Notes: generated by a model not told the origin, from the sequence alone. A DNA stretch of 64,000 nt from Nocardia flavorosea NBRC 108225 (GCF_001613385.1 NZ_BDCG01000004.1:62001-126000), one strand, 5' to 3'; numbered from the stretch's first letter, positions 42,647 through 56,909 are shown. Program-made: numbers and translations.

Positions 42647-44530
42647 TCAACCCTGTACCACGGGCACGGGTACCGCCTCGATCAGCGACCGTGTGTACGC
42701 GTGTTCCGGGGCTTCGAAGATCTGCTCGGCCGGCCCCGCTTCCACGATCTCGCCGCGGTACATCACGGCGATATCATGCGCCAGATTCCGCACCACCGAC
42801 AGATCGTGCGAGACGAAAAGATAGGACAGCCCGCGTTCGGCTTGCAGATCGCGCAGTAGGTTCAGCACTCCGGCCTGGATGGACACATCCAGCGAGGACA
42901 CCGGCTCGTCGAGTACGAGCAGTTCGGGGTCCAGAGCGAGGGCTCGGGCGATACAGATGCGCTGTTTCTGGCCGCCCGAGAAATCGCCCGGGTACCGGTC
43001 GGCATGCTCGGGTCGCAGGCCCACCTGTCGCAATAGCGCCGGTACCCGCTGAGCGATCTCGGATTTCGGCCGCCCGGCGATCCGCATCGGTTGCCCGACG
43101 GCGTCGGCCACGGGCAGGCGGGGGTCGAGTGAAGCAGTGGGATCCTGGAAGACGATCTGCAGTTTCCGGCGCAGTTCGCGACGTTCGGCCCGGGTCAGGG
43201 TCGCCACGTCGCGGCCCATGACCTCGATGGAGCCGGACTGTGGTTTCACGAGGTCGAGGATTTGGGTGAGGGTTGTCGATTTACCGGACCCCGATTCGCC
43301 GACCAGGGCAAGCGTGCGTCCGGCGCGGATCTCGAAGCTGATCCCGTCCACCGCGCGCACCTCGCCTTTGCGGCGCCGCAGCAGTACACCGGAGGTGATC
43401 TGGAATGTTTTCACCAGGTCGGTGACCTTCAGTACGACCTGAGTATCCGTATCGGGTGTGGCGGCCGTTGCCCTTATTTCCTGGCGGTACGCGTCGAACA
43501 ATGCGCCGGAACTCAGCTCGGCGGTGCGGATGCATGCGGCGGCCTGGCCCGGATCGGTTTCGGTGAGCGGTGGTTCGGTGGTGCGGCAGGCGTCGATCGC
43601 CACGGGGCAGCGTGGCGCGAACGAGCATCCCGGCGGTAGCGCGTGCATGGCGGGCGGGGCGCCGACGATCGGAATGAGGGGGGCGCGCGGGGGGCCGTCC
43701 ATCCGGGGGATGGAGCCGAGCAGGCCCACGGTGTAGGGCATTCGCGGGTTCCGGAACAATGCCGCTGTACTGGCGGTTTCCACGATCCGACCGGCGTACA
43801 TCACCGCCACACGGTCGGCGATGGTGGCGGCGATACCCATATCGTGGGTGATCATGACGACGCCGGCGCCGGTGATATCACGTGCCTTGCGCAGCAGGTT
43901 CAGAATTTGCTTCTGTACCGTCACGTCGAGTGCGGTGGTCGGTTCGTCGCAGATGATCAACGCGGGATCGTTGGCGATGGCCATCGCTATCACCACCCGC
44001 TGGCGCATTCCGCCGGAGAACTCGTGCGGGAAAGCCCTGGCCCGCAGCTCCGGATCGGGGATGCCGACCAGGTCGAGCAGTTCCACTGCTCGTTTCGCGG
44101 CGGCCTCTTTGCTCATGGCACCATGCGCGAGCAGCGCCTCGGCTATCTGATCGCCCACCCGGAATACCGGGGTGAGTGCCGAGAGCGGATCCTGGAATAC
44201 CATGCTCACCGCGCTGCCGCGCAACCGCGACAATTCCTTGTCACCCAGCCCGAGCAGCTCCCGGCCGCGCAACCGAATCGATCCGCCGACGCGCGCCTGT
44301 TCGGGCAGCAGGCCCATAACCGCCAGTGACGATACGGACTTACCGGAACCGGATTCGCCGACTATCGCGAGAACTTCGCCGTCGGCCACTGTGTAGTCGA
44401 CACCGCGGACTGCCTCGATACGCCCCTCTTCGCTGGGAAAGGAAACCCGCAGGCCGGTCACCTCGAGCAGCGGCGCGGTCGGCTCCGTTTCGGCCGGCCC
44501 GCCGGACCGGTTCGCCGCCGATTCCGTCAT
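42647..44530 (-). CDS. Fused OppD-OppF ABC transporter ATPase
   Basis: A protein of about 627 residues holding two complete nucleotide-binding domains. NBD1 has GESGSGKS, signature FSGGMRQR and Walker [17 protein letters not shown]2 has [16 protein letters not shown] and [12 protein letters not shown]. After NBD1 lies the oligopeptide-type C-terminal extension with [14 protein letters not shown], which binds an Fe-S cluster in some DppD proteins. It powers dipeptide/oligopeptide import. ATG 44530 (MTESAANRS) is preferred because GGAGG lies 7 nt upstream; ATG 44548 overlaps the oppC stop (ATGA) and is the alternative. Confidence 0.93.
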   Translation of the reverse strand: MTESAANRSGGPAETEPTAPLLEVTGLRVSFPSEEGRIEAVRGVDYTVADGEVLAIVGESGSGKSVSSLAVMGLLPEQARVGGSIRLRGRELLGLGDKELSRLRGSAVSMVFQDPLSALTPVFRVGDQIAEALLAHGAMSKEAAAKRAVELLDLVGIPDPELRARAFPHEFSGGMRQRVVIAMAIANDPALIICDEPTTALDVTVQKQILNLLRKARDITGAGVVMITHDMGIAATIADRVAVMYAGRIVETASTAALFRNPRMPYTVGLLGSIPRMDGPPRAPLIPIVGAPPAMHALPPGCSFAPRCPVAIDACRTTEPPLTETDPGQAAACIRTAELSSGALFDAYRQEIRATAATPDTDTQVVLKVTDLVKTFQITSGVLLRRRKGEVRAVDGISFEIRAGRTLALVGESGSGKSTTLTQILDLVKPQSGSIEVMGRDVATLTRAERRELRRKLQIVFQDPTASLDPRLPVADAVGQPMRIAGRPKSEIAQRVPALLRQVGLRPEHADRYPGDFSGGQKQRICIARALALDPELLVLDEPVSSLDVSIQAGVLNLLRDLQAERGLSYLFVSHDLSVVRNLAHDIAVMYRGEIVEAGPAEQIFEAPEHAYTRSLIEAVPVPVVQG

Positions 44531-44544
44531 CGAGTTGCCTCCGG

Positions 44545-45522
44545 TCATTTCCCCGAACCCTCCGCCGCGCGGGCCTGCTGTGCTTGCTGCGCTTTCCGTT
44601 CCTTCCGGGACGGCCGGGACCGGGCGTTCTTCGCCCCGGGGTCGAAGGCATCACGTAACCCGTCACCCACCAGGTTCGCGCAGAGCACGGTGACGATCAG
44701 CAGACCACCGGCGAACATGAACAACCACGGATAGGTCATCGCCGAGCTGGTGCCGTTGGCGATCAGGGTGCCCAGCGAGACATCCGGCGGCTGCACGCCG
44801 AAACCCAGGAAGCTCAGCCCGGTTTCGGCCATGATCGAAGCACCCACGGTGAGCGTCGTATCGATGATCAGGATCGACGCGATGTTGGGCACGATATGGG
44901 TCAGGATCACCGTATGTGTGGGGGCGCCCATATACCGTGCAGCCCGGACGAATTCGCGTTCGCGCAGGCTCATGGTCAGACCGCGCACGATCCGCGCACT
45001 GATCATCCAGCCGAACACACTGAGCAGCACGATCAACAGCACGATAGAACCGCTGCCTTTCGTCCGCGGCGCGAACAAGGCCACGATGATGAAGCTCGGT
45101 ACCACCAGCAGCAGATCGACCAGCCACATGAGGGCACGGTCGGTCCAGCCGCCCAGCAGTCCGGCTATCGCACCGACCAGCGCGGCGAGGGTTGTGGAGG
45201 CCACCGCCACGCAGAATCCGATGATCAGCGATTTCTGCAGGCCGCGCAGTGTTTGGGCGAGTACGTCCTGCCCGATTTCGTTGGTGCCGAAGGGATGCTG
45301 CGGGCTCGGGGGTTGTAACAGCGCGGTGTAATCGAGTTCCTTGTGGTCGTACGGCAGAAATCCCGGCAGCACGAACGCGGCAAGGAAAAGCAGGATCAGG
45401 ATCGCGGCGCCGAACAATGCCGGTTTGTTCCGCAGGAAACGGCGCAGCACCAGTTTCCGCCGGCCGCTCGCCGCGGGTTCCGGCGCGCCCTGTACGAGGA
45501 TCTCGGTTTCGTTGATGCTCAT
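44545..45522 (-). CDS. ABC peptide transporter permease, OppC type
   Basis: A 325-residue protein with about six membrane helices. It has the N-terminal OppC_N segment ([21 protein letters not shown]), the [21 protein letters not shown] motif, and the EAA loop [25 protein letters not shown] that contacts the ATPase. ATG 45522 (MSINETE) is chosen as it overlaps the oppB stop by 4 bp; the longer frame upstream is oppB in another phase. The C-terminus is a basic/Gln-Ala-rich tail ([17 protein letters not shown]). Confidence 0.93.
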   Translation of the reverse strand: MSINETEILVQGAPEPAASGRRKLVLRRFLRNKPALFGAAILILLFLAAFVLPGFLPYDHKELDYTALLQPPSPQHPFGTNEIGQDVLAQTLRGLQKSLIIGFCVAVASTTLAALVGAIAGLLGGWTDRALMWLVDLLLVVPSFIIVALFAPRTKGSGSIVLLIVLLSVFGWMISARIVRGLTMSLREREFVRAARYMGAPTHTVILTHIVPNIASILIIDTTLTVGASIMAETGLSFLGFGVQPPDVSLGTLIANGTSSAMTYPWLFMFAGGLLIVTVLCANLVGDGLRDAFDPGAKNARSRPSRKERKAQQAQQARAAEGSGK

Positions 45523-46499
45523 GCCACTCGCACCCTCGGGTCGAGAATCGCGTAGACGATATCGGAGAGCAGCCCGGACACCAGCACCACCAGGCCGGCG
45601 AACGCGGTCACCGTGGCGACCACGTAGATGTCCTGCGCGTTGATCGAATCGACCAGCCATTCCCCGACGCCGTGCCAGCCGAAAATCTTCTCGGTGAAGG
45701 TCGCGCCGGTGATCAGCCCGCCGAGGCTGTAGGCGAACAGTGTTGCCATCGGGATAAGCGCGGTGCGCAGACCGTGTTTGTAGAGCGCTTTGTTCCGCGT
45801 GAGCCCCTTTGCTCGTGCGGTACGGATGAAATCGCTCTGCAATACGTCCAGCATGGCGTTGCGCTGGTAGCGGCTGTATCCGGCCATGCCGCCGAGCGCG
45901 AGGGTCAAGGTGGGCAGCACCAGATGTTGTAGCCGGTCGACGAGTTGCGCGCCGAAACCCTCGATATGGCCGGCCGAGGTCTCGCCGGTGTACAGGAAGA
46001 TCTGCTGGCCGGTCAGTGAGTTGATCTCCAGCGCACCGAACTTCAACAGTGTGGCCAGCAGGAAGACGGGGGTTGACAGGATCAGCAGCGAGAAAACCGT
46101 CGTGAAGTAGTCACTGAATCTGTACTGGCGGATCGCGCCGGCCGCGCCGATCAGCACGCCGAGCACGGTGCCGATGATGGATCCCAGTATCAGCAAGCGC
46201 AGACTCACCGCCACCCGCCGGCCGAGTTCTTCGCTCACCGGCTGTCCCCCGAGAGTTTCGCCGAAGTCGCCCTGTACCACGCCTTTCATCCAGATCACGT
46301 AGCGCTGCGGTATCGGCTCGTCGAGATGCAGTTCCTCGGCTTTGGCATCGATCACCGACTGCGGGGGGCGCGGGTTGCGCTGTTCCAGGCTGTCCAGTGG
46401 CCGGAAGGTCAGCGAGGCGAGACTGAATGTCAAGAAGGATGCCAGCAGCAACAGTACGACGTAGTTGAGTGCGCGTCGCAACAGAAAGCCGGCCATCAT
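45519..46499 (-). CDS. ABC peptide transporter permease, OppB type
   Basis: A 326-residue permease. The N-terminal helix (LLRRALNYVVLLLLASFLTFSL), the periplasmic loop with LDEPIPQRYVIWMKGVVQGDFG, and the EAA loop DFIRTARAKGLTRNKALYKHGLR are typical. The C-terminal GGLITGATFTEKIFGWHGVG is also conserved. ATG 46499 (MMAGFLL) is preferred, since the upstream extension lacks similarity; GAGGGG lies 4-7 nt upstream. It is the first cistron of the Opp operon and diverges from the HAD gene across 236 bp. Confidence 0.93.
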   Translation of the reverse strand: MMAGFLLRRALNYVVLLLLASFLTFSLASLTFRPLDSLEQRNPRPPQSVIDAKAEELHLDEPIPQRYVIWMKGVVQGDFGETLGGQPVSEELGRRVAVSLRLLILGSIIGTVLGVLIGAAGAIRQYRFSDYFTTVFSLLILSTPVFLLATLLKFGALEINSLTGQQIFLYTGETSAGHIEGFGAQLVDRLQHLVLPTLTLALGGMAGYSRYQRNAMLDVLQSDFIRTARAKGLTRNKALYKHGLRTALIPMATLFAYSLGGLITGATFTEKIFGWHGVGEWLVDSINAQDIYVVATVTAFAGLVVLVSGLLSDIVYAILDPRVRVA

Positions 46500-46735
46500 T
46501 CCCCTCGGTATCAGGTGTGGTCCCTGATCATAGGGAGCGTTCCCGCGACCTGCGCGCCGGATGGCTTGCTCCGTGTTCACCCGGTACGTGGCTGGGTCGC
46601 CCGGTGCCACGGCGCCTGTCGGGTACCGGGCGCGCATGGTCCGCGTCGAGGGAGGCCCATGAACCGGGGGCGCTGGGCGTACTCGCGGAACACTGCGGTG
46701 CCCGCGGGGGCCCGCCCTACCGGTGACACAGCAGA

Positions 46736-47593
46736 ATGGACTGGGTGACCGCATCGCAAATGCCCAAACCCAAGCTTGTGGCCTCCGACGTGGACGGCAC
46801 CCTGATCGACCCGTTCGAACGGGTTACCGCGCGGACCCGGGATGTCGTGGCGGCGCTGGTGGCCGACGGAGTGCAGTTTGTGCTGGCGACCGGGCGGCCG
46901 CCGCGGTGGATTGCGCCGGTGGTCGCCGGGCTCGGGTTCGCGCCGCTGTGCGTCTGCGGTAACGGGGCGGTGCTCTACGACCCCGAAACCGACCGGGTGC
47001 TGAGCACCACCGTCCTCGATGTGCCGACGCTGGCCTGGCTCGCCGATCTCGCGGAGAAGGTACTGCCCGGATGTGGTCTGGCGGCCGAACGGGTGGGCGC
47101 CAGCGCCCAGGACGCGGCGACTCCGCAGTTCGTGAGCTCGCCGGAGTACGTGCACGCTTGGCTGAACCCCGACGATACGGCCGTGGCACGCGACGAGGTC
47201 ATCGCCTCCCCGGCGATCAAAATGCTGATCCGGCTACCCGAGGCCAGTAGCGGCGATATGGCGGCGACGCTGGCCGGGCATATCGGTGACCGGGCGGATA
47301 TCACCTATTCCACCGATCACGGGCTGGTGGAGATCTCGGCGCCCGGTGTCACCAAGGCACACGGGCTGCGCATCATCGGCGAGCGGCTCGGTATCGACCC
47401 CGCCGATATGGTCGCGTTCGGTGATATGCCCAACGATGTACCGATGCTGCGGATGGCCGGGCTGGGCGTCGCGATGGGTCATGCGCATCCGGAGGCGATC
47501 GCGGCCGCGGACGAGGTGACCGGGACGAACTCCGAGGACGGGGTCGCGCGGGTGCTGGAACGCTGGTGGCCGCAGGGCGATTCGTACCGCTGA
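46736..47593 (+). CDS. HAD-superfamily Cof-type hydrolase
   Basis: A protein of 285 residues (277 if starting at ATG 46760). The HAD motifs are: motif I SDVDGTLID with the nucleophilic Asp, motif II ATGRPP, motif III Lys in TKAHGL, and motif IV VAFGDMPNDVPML. The type IIB cap lies between motifs II and III. Such enzymes dephosphorylate small phosphometabolites; the substrate is not evident. An orthologue sits in the same region of M. tuberculosis (Rv3813c, from memory). Confidence 0.9.
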   Translation: MDWVTASQMPKPKLVASDVDGTLIDPFERVTARTRDVVAALVADGVQFVLATGRPPRWIAPVVAGLGFAPLCVCGNGAVLYDPETDRVLSTTVLDVPTLAWLADLAEKVLPGCGLAAERVGASAQDAATPQFVSSPEYVHAWLNPDDTAVARDEVIASPAIKMLIRLPEASSGDMAATLAGHIGDRADITYSTDHGLVEISAPGVTKAHGLRIIGERLGIDPADMVAFGDMPNDVPMLRMAGLGVAMGHAHPEAIAAADEVTGTNSEDGVARVLERWWPQGDSYR

Positions 47594-47688
47594 CACGGAC
47601 TGATGAGCACTGCCCGGAGCTTCGAGAAGGACCGCCGGGAATTCGAGAAGCGGTAGCTGGAGACCGAGCAGCACTGGCCATACGCAGA

Positions 47689-47721
47689 ACCGCGCCGACC
47701 GTGGTGCACGGTCGGCGCGGT
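47689..47721. terminator. Bidirectional terminator
   Basis: A perfect 14-bp stem, ACCGCGCCGACCGT (47689-47702) with ACGGTCGGCGCGGT (47708-47721), has a 5-nt loop and lies between the convergent HAD and amidase genes. Confidence 0.8.
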
Positions 47722-47758
47722 GATCCGGGCTCGATTCAGGCTGCTGGGGACGGTGGGG

Positions 47759-50065
47759 CTATCGGCCGCCGGCGGTTGCGGGGGGCGCTGTAACTCCCTC
47801 CGGGCCGGTCGGGGCCGGTTGCGGGTTATGCGGTGGCGATTGCTGGTCCGGGGTGCCGGCCGGTTCGGGCGGTGCCGTCGGCGCGCCGGTGGGTGCCGGT
47901 TGCGCCGGGGGCGTTTCGTGGATGGGCGCACCGGCGGGCGGTGGTGCGATGGGACCGTTCGGCGTGGAACTTTCTCCCGGAGCCGGAACTCCGGCCTGCG
48001 CTCGGGCCGGAACCGGAGCTTGTGATCGGGCCGGAACCTGGGCGTGCGCCCGTGGTTGCGGAGCCGGGGCCGCCACTGCCGGCGCGGGTGCCCCCGGCAC
48101 CTGATCGTGTACGGGCGGCGGGGCGGCGAGCGCGGGCGCCGGTGTCGGCGTTACTCCCTGCGGCAGGCCCGGCGCCGGCAGGGGGGCGGCCTGTGGGTGT
48201 GGTGGTTGACCCGGCGCCCCCTGGACCTGCTGCTGGTTGAGTTCGTTGTAGGTCTTCCAGAGCGTGCTGACGATATCGGTCGCCTGGTTCAGGATCAGCG
48301 AACCGTTCTGGAAATCGGCGCGCAGACCTTCGGGGACCGGGTAGGGGCTGGTCAACGGCAGGCCGAGGGCGCCGGCGTCGGCACCGAGTTCGAGGAAGCG
48401 GTCGAGGATTTTGCCGACCACTTCGTGGGCCTGTCCGTCGGGGGTGGTGTAGACGTACCCGTTCACGAATTTCGCGTACTGCTGGCCCTGCGCGGCGGGC
48501 AGCGGTTCGGAGGTCGCCTGGCCGAGCGGGCCGTCGGGGCCGCCTTTGGCGACCCAGTATTTGGCGATCAGGTTGTCGTCGACCATGGTCAGCAGCTTGG
48601 CGGTGAGATCGGCGAGCGCGGCCAGGTCGGAGCGGGAGGCCTGGCTGCGGGGGGCCTGCGATTGTGATTGTGTTCCACCGGCTTCACCCGCGGCGATGGT
48701 GCGGATACGGTCCATCTGCCCGTACGCGGCATCGCCCGGGCAGCTGGTGTTGCCGACGTCGCGGTGCGCGAACACAACCGGCAGTTTCACCTCTTCACCA
48801 CGAGCGTACGGGGTGAACTCCGTGCCCTCCGAGTACATGGTCGTCTGACCCTTCGGATCGAGTCCGGCGATCTTCGCGCGCCAGCCGATGAACTTGCCGG
48901 TGGCTTCGATCGCGGCGTCGGTGGGCTGTTCGGTCTGGTAGTCGCCCATGATCGCGACCCCGGAGGTGTTCTCGTTGAAACCGCCCGCGTGGGCGCCCTG
49001 TACCGGCTCGTTCAGGCCGCCGTAGCGACCCTCGAAGATCTGCCCGTACTTGTCGACCAGGGCGTTGTAGCCCATATCGCACCAGCCGAGGGTTTTCGAA
49101 TGGTAGGCGTAGATGGCGCGCACGATGCCGGCCGATTCACCCTTGCTGTAATCGTTGCGGCCAGCGGTGTGGTGCACGGTGATACCGCCGAGACTGTCGT
49201 CGTAGGTGGGTTCCTGGCAGCGGATGGATTCGTCGGCGCCCCATTGATTACGGGTGATCACCCGTGGTCCGCCGCCCGGCAACGCGGCGGCGATATCCTG
49301 CAAATTGTCGTCGACGGCGCCGCGACCGGGATCGATCAGGACGGCGGTGAGATCGGGCGGTGGCTCTTGTTCGCCGGCCGCTGCCGGGGTCGGCGACAGT
49401 GGTCCGCCCGGTGCCTGCTGTGGTGTCCGGGTCACCAGGACCTGTACCGCGGTGGTGTTTCCGACGTAGATCGGGTCGGTACCTGCGGGTGCGCCGTCGG
49501 CCACGCCGTCGGCGCCGTCGATCGGGCTGGCTTCGTACCACTGGCCCCATGCACCGTCGGGCTGTTTGGCGCGGACCATGACGGTGGTGTTCGCCAGGTC
49601 CGGCGCGGTGAGCGCGACCATGCTGAACGGCTCTTCCCGGGTCAGCTCCTTGACTTGGGCGCCTACGGCGTTCATGAATTCAGGGGGGATGACGCCGGGG
49701 GTGAGTGCCGGCGTGTCGGCCGATGGTGTGCCGCCGTCGGTGACGAATCCGGGGACCTGTCCGCCGGATATCGGGCCCGATGGGGTTTCGGCTGGGGGGA
49801 GTCCGGACAGATCGAGTGCTTGTAAATCCGATAATCGCAGGTCGGGGAGTTCGAGGCCGGTCAGTTCGGCCAGCGGTAGGACGATATCGGTGGCGTTGCT
49901 CAACGCCTGCTCGGTGAGCAGGGGTGGTACGGCGGTGAGTTCCACCTGATCGGCAGATTTGTGTGGGCTGATAACCGTGGGAACCAGGAGCGGCCCCGCT
50001 ACCGCAATCAGCGCGACAACCGGCAGGACGTAGGAACGCTTCGGTTTGCGGTAGGGCACGAGCAT
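47759..50065 (-). CDS. Secreted N-acetylmuramoyl-L-alanine amidase with LGFP repeats
   Basis: A protein of about 768 residues. An N-terminal membrane helix (YVLPVVALIAVAGPLLVP) is followed by a long linker and an Amidase_2/PGRP domain. Zinc ligands are VHHTAG (His), AHRDVG (His) and NTSCPG (Cys), with RNQWGADESIR marking the domain start. C-terminal to it are LGFP-type repeats (AKYWVAKGGPDGPLGQAT, LDRFLELGADAGALGLPLT), which in corynebacteriales tether proteins to the cell wall, then a 170-residue Pro/Ala tail. It should cleave stem peptides from peptidoglycan. ATG 50065 is preferred to an upstream TTG. It is divergent from the SpoIID gene. Confidence 0.92.
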   Translation of the reverse strand: MLVPYRKPKRSYVLPVVALIAVAGPLLVPTVISPHKSADQVELTAVPPLLTEQALSNATDIVLPLAELTGLELPDLRLSDLQALDLSGLPPAETPSGPISGGQVPGFVTDGGTPSADTPALTPGVIPPEFMNAVGAQVKELTREEPFSMVALTAPDLANTTVMVRAKQPDGAWGQWYEASPIDGADGVADGAPAGTDPIYVGNTTAVQVLVTRTPQQAPGGPLSPTPAAAGEQEPPPDLTAVLIDPGRGAVDDNLQDIAAALPGGGPRVITRNQWGADESIRCQEPTYDDSLGGITVHHTAGRNDYSKGESAGIVRAIYAYHSKTLGWCDMGYNALVDKYGQIFEGRYGGLNEPVQGAHAGGFNENTSGVAIMGDYQTEQPTDAAIEATGKFIGWRAKIAGLDPKGQTTMYSEGTEFTPYARGEEVKLPVVFAHRDVGNTSCPGDAAYGQMDRIRTIAAGEAGGTQSQSQAPRSQASRSDLAALADLTAKLLTMVDDNLIAKYWVAKGGPDGPLGQATSEPLPAAQGQQYAKFVNGYVYTTPDGQAHEVVGKILDRFLELGADAGALGLPLTSPYPVPEGLRADFQNGSLILNQATDIVSTLWKTYNELNQQQVQGAPGQPPHPQAAPLPAPGLPQGVTPTPAPALAAPPPVHDQVPGAPAPAVAAPAPQPRAHAQVPARSQAPVPARAQAGVPAPGESSTPNGPIAPPPAGAPIHETPPAQPAPTGAPTAPPEPAGTPDQQSPPHNPQPAPTGPEGVTAPPATAGGR

Positions 50066-50278
50066 CTCCAATCAGGGTTGCAACCGGTGATCGGTGAGCA
50101 AGTCATGCTTGCGTACTCGAGTCTCACAGACCACACTAGCCACATTCGTCACAAATCTAAACCTGAGGTTGAGGCTTACCTGGTCGCTCGAATGTAGCTC
50201 CCGGAGCGTGGCCGGTCGAAACGACATGCCGACGTCGTGTCGAGGCAAACGTCCGGGCGAATCGATGGGAGTGCTCGT

Positions 50279-51985
50279 ATGCCATACCGAAACAGCAAAA
50301 CTCGCTCGAAAGGTCCGCTGCGCCTTGGTAATCCGCTGGTAGTGCGCCGATTACCCCGGTCGATGCGGGAACGGAGGATCAGGCCCGGGCCGATGTTCGC
50401 CTGCGGCGCCACGGCTCTGCTGATCGGCGGATCGTTACTGGCGCCCTCCGCCGGTGAGGTATACCGGATGATTGCCGAGGCCGGTCCCGGGCACGGCCGG
50501 GGGCTCAGCCAGCACGGCGCCCTGCAGAACGCGCGCAGCGGCCAGAGTGTCGAGCAGATCCTCGGGCACTACTACCCCGGGGCCGAGATCGGCACCGTCG
50601 GCCCGGCTTCGGTATCGGTCCGGTTACAGGGTTACGACGGCGCCGAACCGGTCGTCTTCTCGGACGCGGGCGCCCGGGTGGCGGGGCGGGTGCTCGAACC
50701 CGGCGAGGCCGCCCGCCTGATCCCCCTGCCGGACGGCGGTGCCCATGTCGTGGTCACCGACGGCTGCGAGGGCGGCGTGCTCTGGGAGACCTCCGTCGAC
50801 GACCCCTGGGTCTATCCCGTCGACCCGAACCCCAACCGTCCGGCGAACGAACACCTCACCCTGTGCGGGGGCGGCGCCTACCGCGGCTCCGTGGGTGTGG
50901 CGTCCGAAAACGGCGACCCGCGCACGGTCAACCGAGTGGACGTCCAGGACTATCTACTCGGCGTGATCCCCGCGGAGATGCCCGCCGGCTGGGATCCCGT
51001 CGCGCTCGAGGCCCAGGCCATCGCGGCGCGCTCCTATGCTCTCGCGGAGACCCGCTGGCCGTACGCGCAGACCTGCGATACCACCGACTGCCAGGTCTAC
51101 AGCGGTACCGCCCAGGAAGATCCGCGCACCACCGCCGCGGTGGAGGCCACCGCGGGCCGGGTGCTGCTGCGGGACGGACGGATTCTGCGGTCGGAGTACT
51201 CCGCCGCGCCCGACGGCGGGCAACCCGCCGATATCCAGACGTTCGAGGTGGGCCCGACACCCGCGGAACTCGCGGTCGCCGGTCCCATGCCGGCCGCGCC
51301 GGCCGATCCGGAGATCCAGGCCGCGCGCCCCGACGGGTCCACGCCCGGCATGCCCGGCGACTCCGTACCGCCGTTGTCACCGGAAGGCGATAAGACCGCC
51401 CCGAATGCGGGCGCACCGGTACCGCGGACCCCGGAGGGCACCCTGCCGGCGTCACCTGACGGGACGAATCCGGCGATACCCGGCCTGAAACCGGGTGAAA
51501 CGCCCTCGCCGATCGATACCGCCTATGCGGAAATGGGGGGCACGCGCAGTGTGGTCGGCCTGCCCGTCACCCCCGAAATGCCGCTACCCGACGACGCCGG
51601 TAGCTACCGGTTGTTCGAGAACGGTGTCATTGTCTACACCCCGTCCCTGGGTGCCCAGGTAGTCGACTTCACCACGCTGATGCAGATGGTGCCGAACCTG
51701 GAGGAGCCCGCGGTGGGCAGCGCTGATCCGGAAGCAACCGAACCCGGCACCGGCGTTCCCGGAACGACCGAGCCCGGGACCACCGAATCGGGTAGTTCGG
51801 GAGCTGCTGGAAGCGACCCCGGTATCGCTCCGGGCCGAGTGCCGGCGGGGCGCGCCGGAGCCGCGGACGTACCGGAAACCTCGCCGGGCGGGCCCGCGCT
51901 GCAGGGCGACCGCCCGGCCGCCGTGCCGGGTGCCCAGAAAATCCCCACGGATATGGAGGCGACAGACCTGTTCGACGGTGCGTGA
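50279..51985 (+). CDS. SpoIID/LytB-domain cell-wall protein
   Basis: The product has 568 residues. ATG 50279 has GGGAG 7 nt upstream. A basic head and one hydrophobic segment (FACGATALLIGGSLLAPSAG) form a signal anchor. The SpoIID/LytB domain follows, with GPGHGRGLSQHGALQNARSGQS, VDVQDYLLGVIPAEMPAGW and ALEAQAIAARSYAL. The C-terminal half is Pro-rich and contains one LGFP-like unit (YAEMGGTRSVVGLPVTPEM). SpoIID enzymes are lytic transglycosylases acting on denuded glycan, the product of amidases, and here the gene is divergent from an amidase gene. That pairing, in a non-sporulating genus, suggests sequential peptidoglycan turnover (inference). Confidence 0.9.
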   Translation: MPYRNSKTRSKGPLRLGNPLVVRRLPRSMRERRIRPGPMFACGATALLIGGSLLAPSAGEVYRMIAEAGPGHGRGLSQHGALQNARSGQSVEQILGHYYPGAEIGTVGPASVSVRLQGYDGAEPVVFSDAGARVAGRVLEPGEAARLIPLPDGGAHVVVTDGCEGGVLWETSVDDPWVYPVDPNPNRPANEHLTLCGGGAYRGSVGVASENGDPRTVNRVDVQDYLLGVIPAEMPAGWDPVALEAQAIAARSYALAETRWPYAQTCDTTDCQVYSGTAQEDPRTTAAVEATAGRVLLRDGRILRSEYSAAPDGGQPADIQTFEVGPTPAELAVAGPMPAAPADPEIQAARPDGSTPGMPGDSVPPLSPEGDKTAPNAGAPVPRTPEGTLPASPDGTNPAIPGLKPGETPSPIDTAYAEMGGTRSVVGLPVTPEMPLPDDAGSYRLFENGVIVYTPSLGAQVVDFTTLMQMVPNLEEPAVGSADPEATEPGTGVPGTTEPGTTESGSSGAAGSDPGIAPGRVPAGRAGAADVPETSPGGPALQGDRPAAVPGAQKIPTDMEATDLFDGA

Positions 51986-52003
51986 ACGCCGCCCCGCGAC
52001 CGT

Positions 52004-52024
52004 TTGACTTTTACGTAGCGTCAA
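52004..52024 (+). promoter_or_regulatory. Inverted repeat TTGAC-N11-GTCAA, probable MerR-type operator
   Basis: TTGAC (52004-52008) and GTCAA (52020-52024) flank TACGTA. It lies 41 bp upstream of the TipA-like gene. The left arm could double as a -35, the arrangement of autoregulated MerR promoters. Confidence 0.5.
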
Positions 52025-52064
52025 CTTGCACGCTGGGGGAACCGACGCGATACGGAAGAGGTGA

Positions 52065-52844
52065 GTGGTCGTGGGCGCGGGTTCGGGCACCGGCGAATGG
52101 CCCATCCAGGAGCTGGCCAGGGCGGCCGGCACCACCAGTCGCACGCTGCGCCATTACGGGCAGCTGGGGCTGCTGCCGCCCAGCCGGATCGGCGCCAACG
52201 GATACCGCTATTACGACGAGCGTTCCCTGGTGCGGCTGCAGCGGATCCTGCTGCTGCGCGAACTCGGTATGGGTCTGCCCGTGATCGGGGAGATTCTGGC
52301 CGGAGAGACGGACGCCGCCACCGCCCTGCGCGCGCAATTGGACCTGTTACAGGGTGAACAGGACCGGATCCGCCGCCGGATCGAGTCGGTACGCACCACG
52401 TTGGGCAAATTGGAAAGAGGTGAACGACTCGTGGCGGCAGAAGTTTTCGAAGAATTCGACCATACGCAATACAAGGACGAGGTCACCGAGCGCTGGGGCG
52501 CCGAAGCCTACGAGCGCGGCGACCGCTGGTGGAATGCGCTCACCACGACACAGAAACAGCGGTTCCAGCAGGATCAGCTCGATATCGCTGCGGACTACGG
52601 CCGGGCGTGGCAGGCCGGGCTGGCGCCGGACAGCGCCGAGGTCCGGGCGATCACCCAGCGGCACTACGAATGGGTGACGATGGGCTGGCAGGGCCGGCGG
52701 CCGAGTGCGAAGGAATTCGCCGGGCTCGGTGAAATGTACGTCGCCGACGAACGTTTCGGTATCAACTACGACCGGCACGGAAAAGGCACGGTGGAGCTGG
52801 TTCGCGATGCGATGAAGTACTACGCGGACACCTATCTTGAATAG
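52065..52844 (+). CDS. MerR-family regulator with TipAS domain
   Basis: A 259-residue protein. The N-terminal winged helix (IQELARAAGTTSRTLRHYGQLGLLPPSRIGANGYRYY) is MerR-type, followed by a dimer coiled coil (residues about 80-125). The C-terminal half is a TipAS ligand-binding domain (EVTERWGAEAYERGDRWW, HYEWVTMGWQGRRPSAKEFAGLGEMYVAD, YYADTYLE). TipA proteins bind thiopeptides or other ligands and activate multidrug responses. No Cys suitable for thiopeptide capture is seen. GTG 52065 or 52071 could be the start, with GGAAGAGG upstream. An inverted repeat upstream suggests autoregulation. Confidence 0.92.
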   Translation: MVVGAGSGTGEWPIQELARAAGTTSRTLRHYGQLGLLPPSRIGANGYRYYDERSLVRLQRILLLRELGMGLPVIGEILAGETDAATALRAQLDLLQGEQDRIRRRIESVRTTLGKLERGERLVAAEVFEEFDHTQYKDEVTERWGAEAYERGDRWWNALTTTQKQRFQQDQLDIAADYGRAWQAGLAPDSAEVRAITQRHYEWVTMGWQGRRPSAKEFAGLGEMYVADERFGINYDRHGKGTVELVRDAMKYYADTYLE

Positions 52845-52979
52845 AAAACGGCTCGGCGCGGGTGTCCGCACACGAAAAGTATGCGGACACTTGCTTTTCA
52901 CAATGAGTGGGACGAGACGTCGGCGAACTCCATTGCGGCGCGGTAGGGTTCCCGAAAACCTTTACCAGGGGGAGGTCCC

Positions 52980-56905
<3,926 letters not shown>

Positions 56906-56909
<4 letters not shown>

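Noticed and set aside
50160..50185. IdeR-like sequence (TGAGGTTGAGGCTTACCTGG) between the amidase and SpoIID genes
   Set aside because: It needs a one-base insertion to align with the consensus; IdeR requires strict spacing. Neither gene has an iron link.
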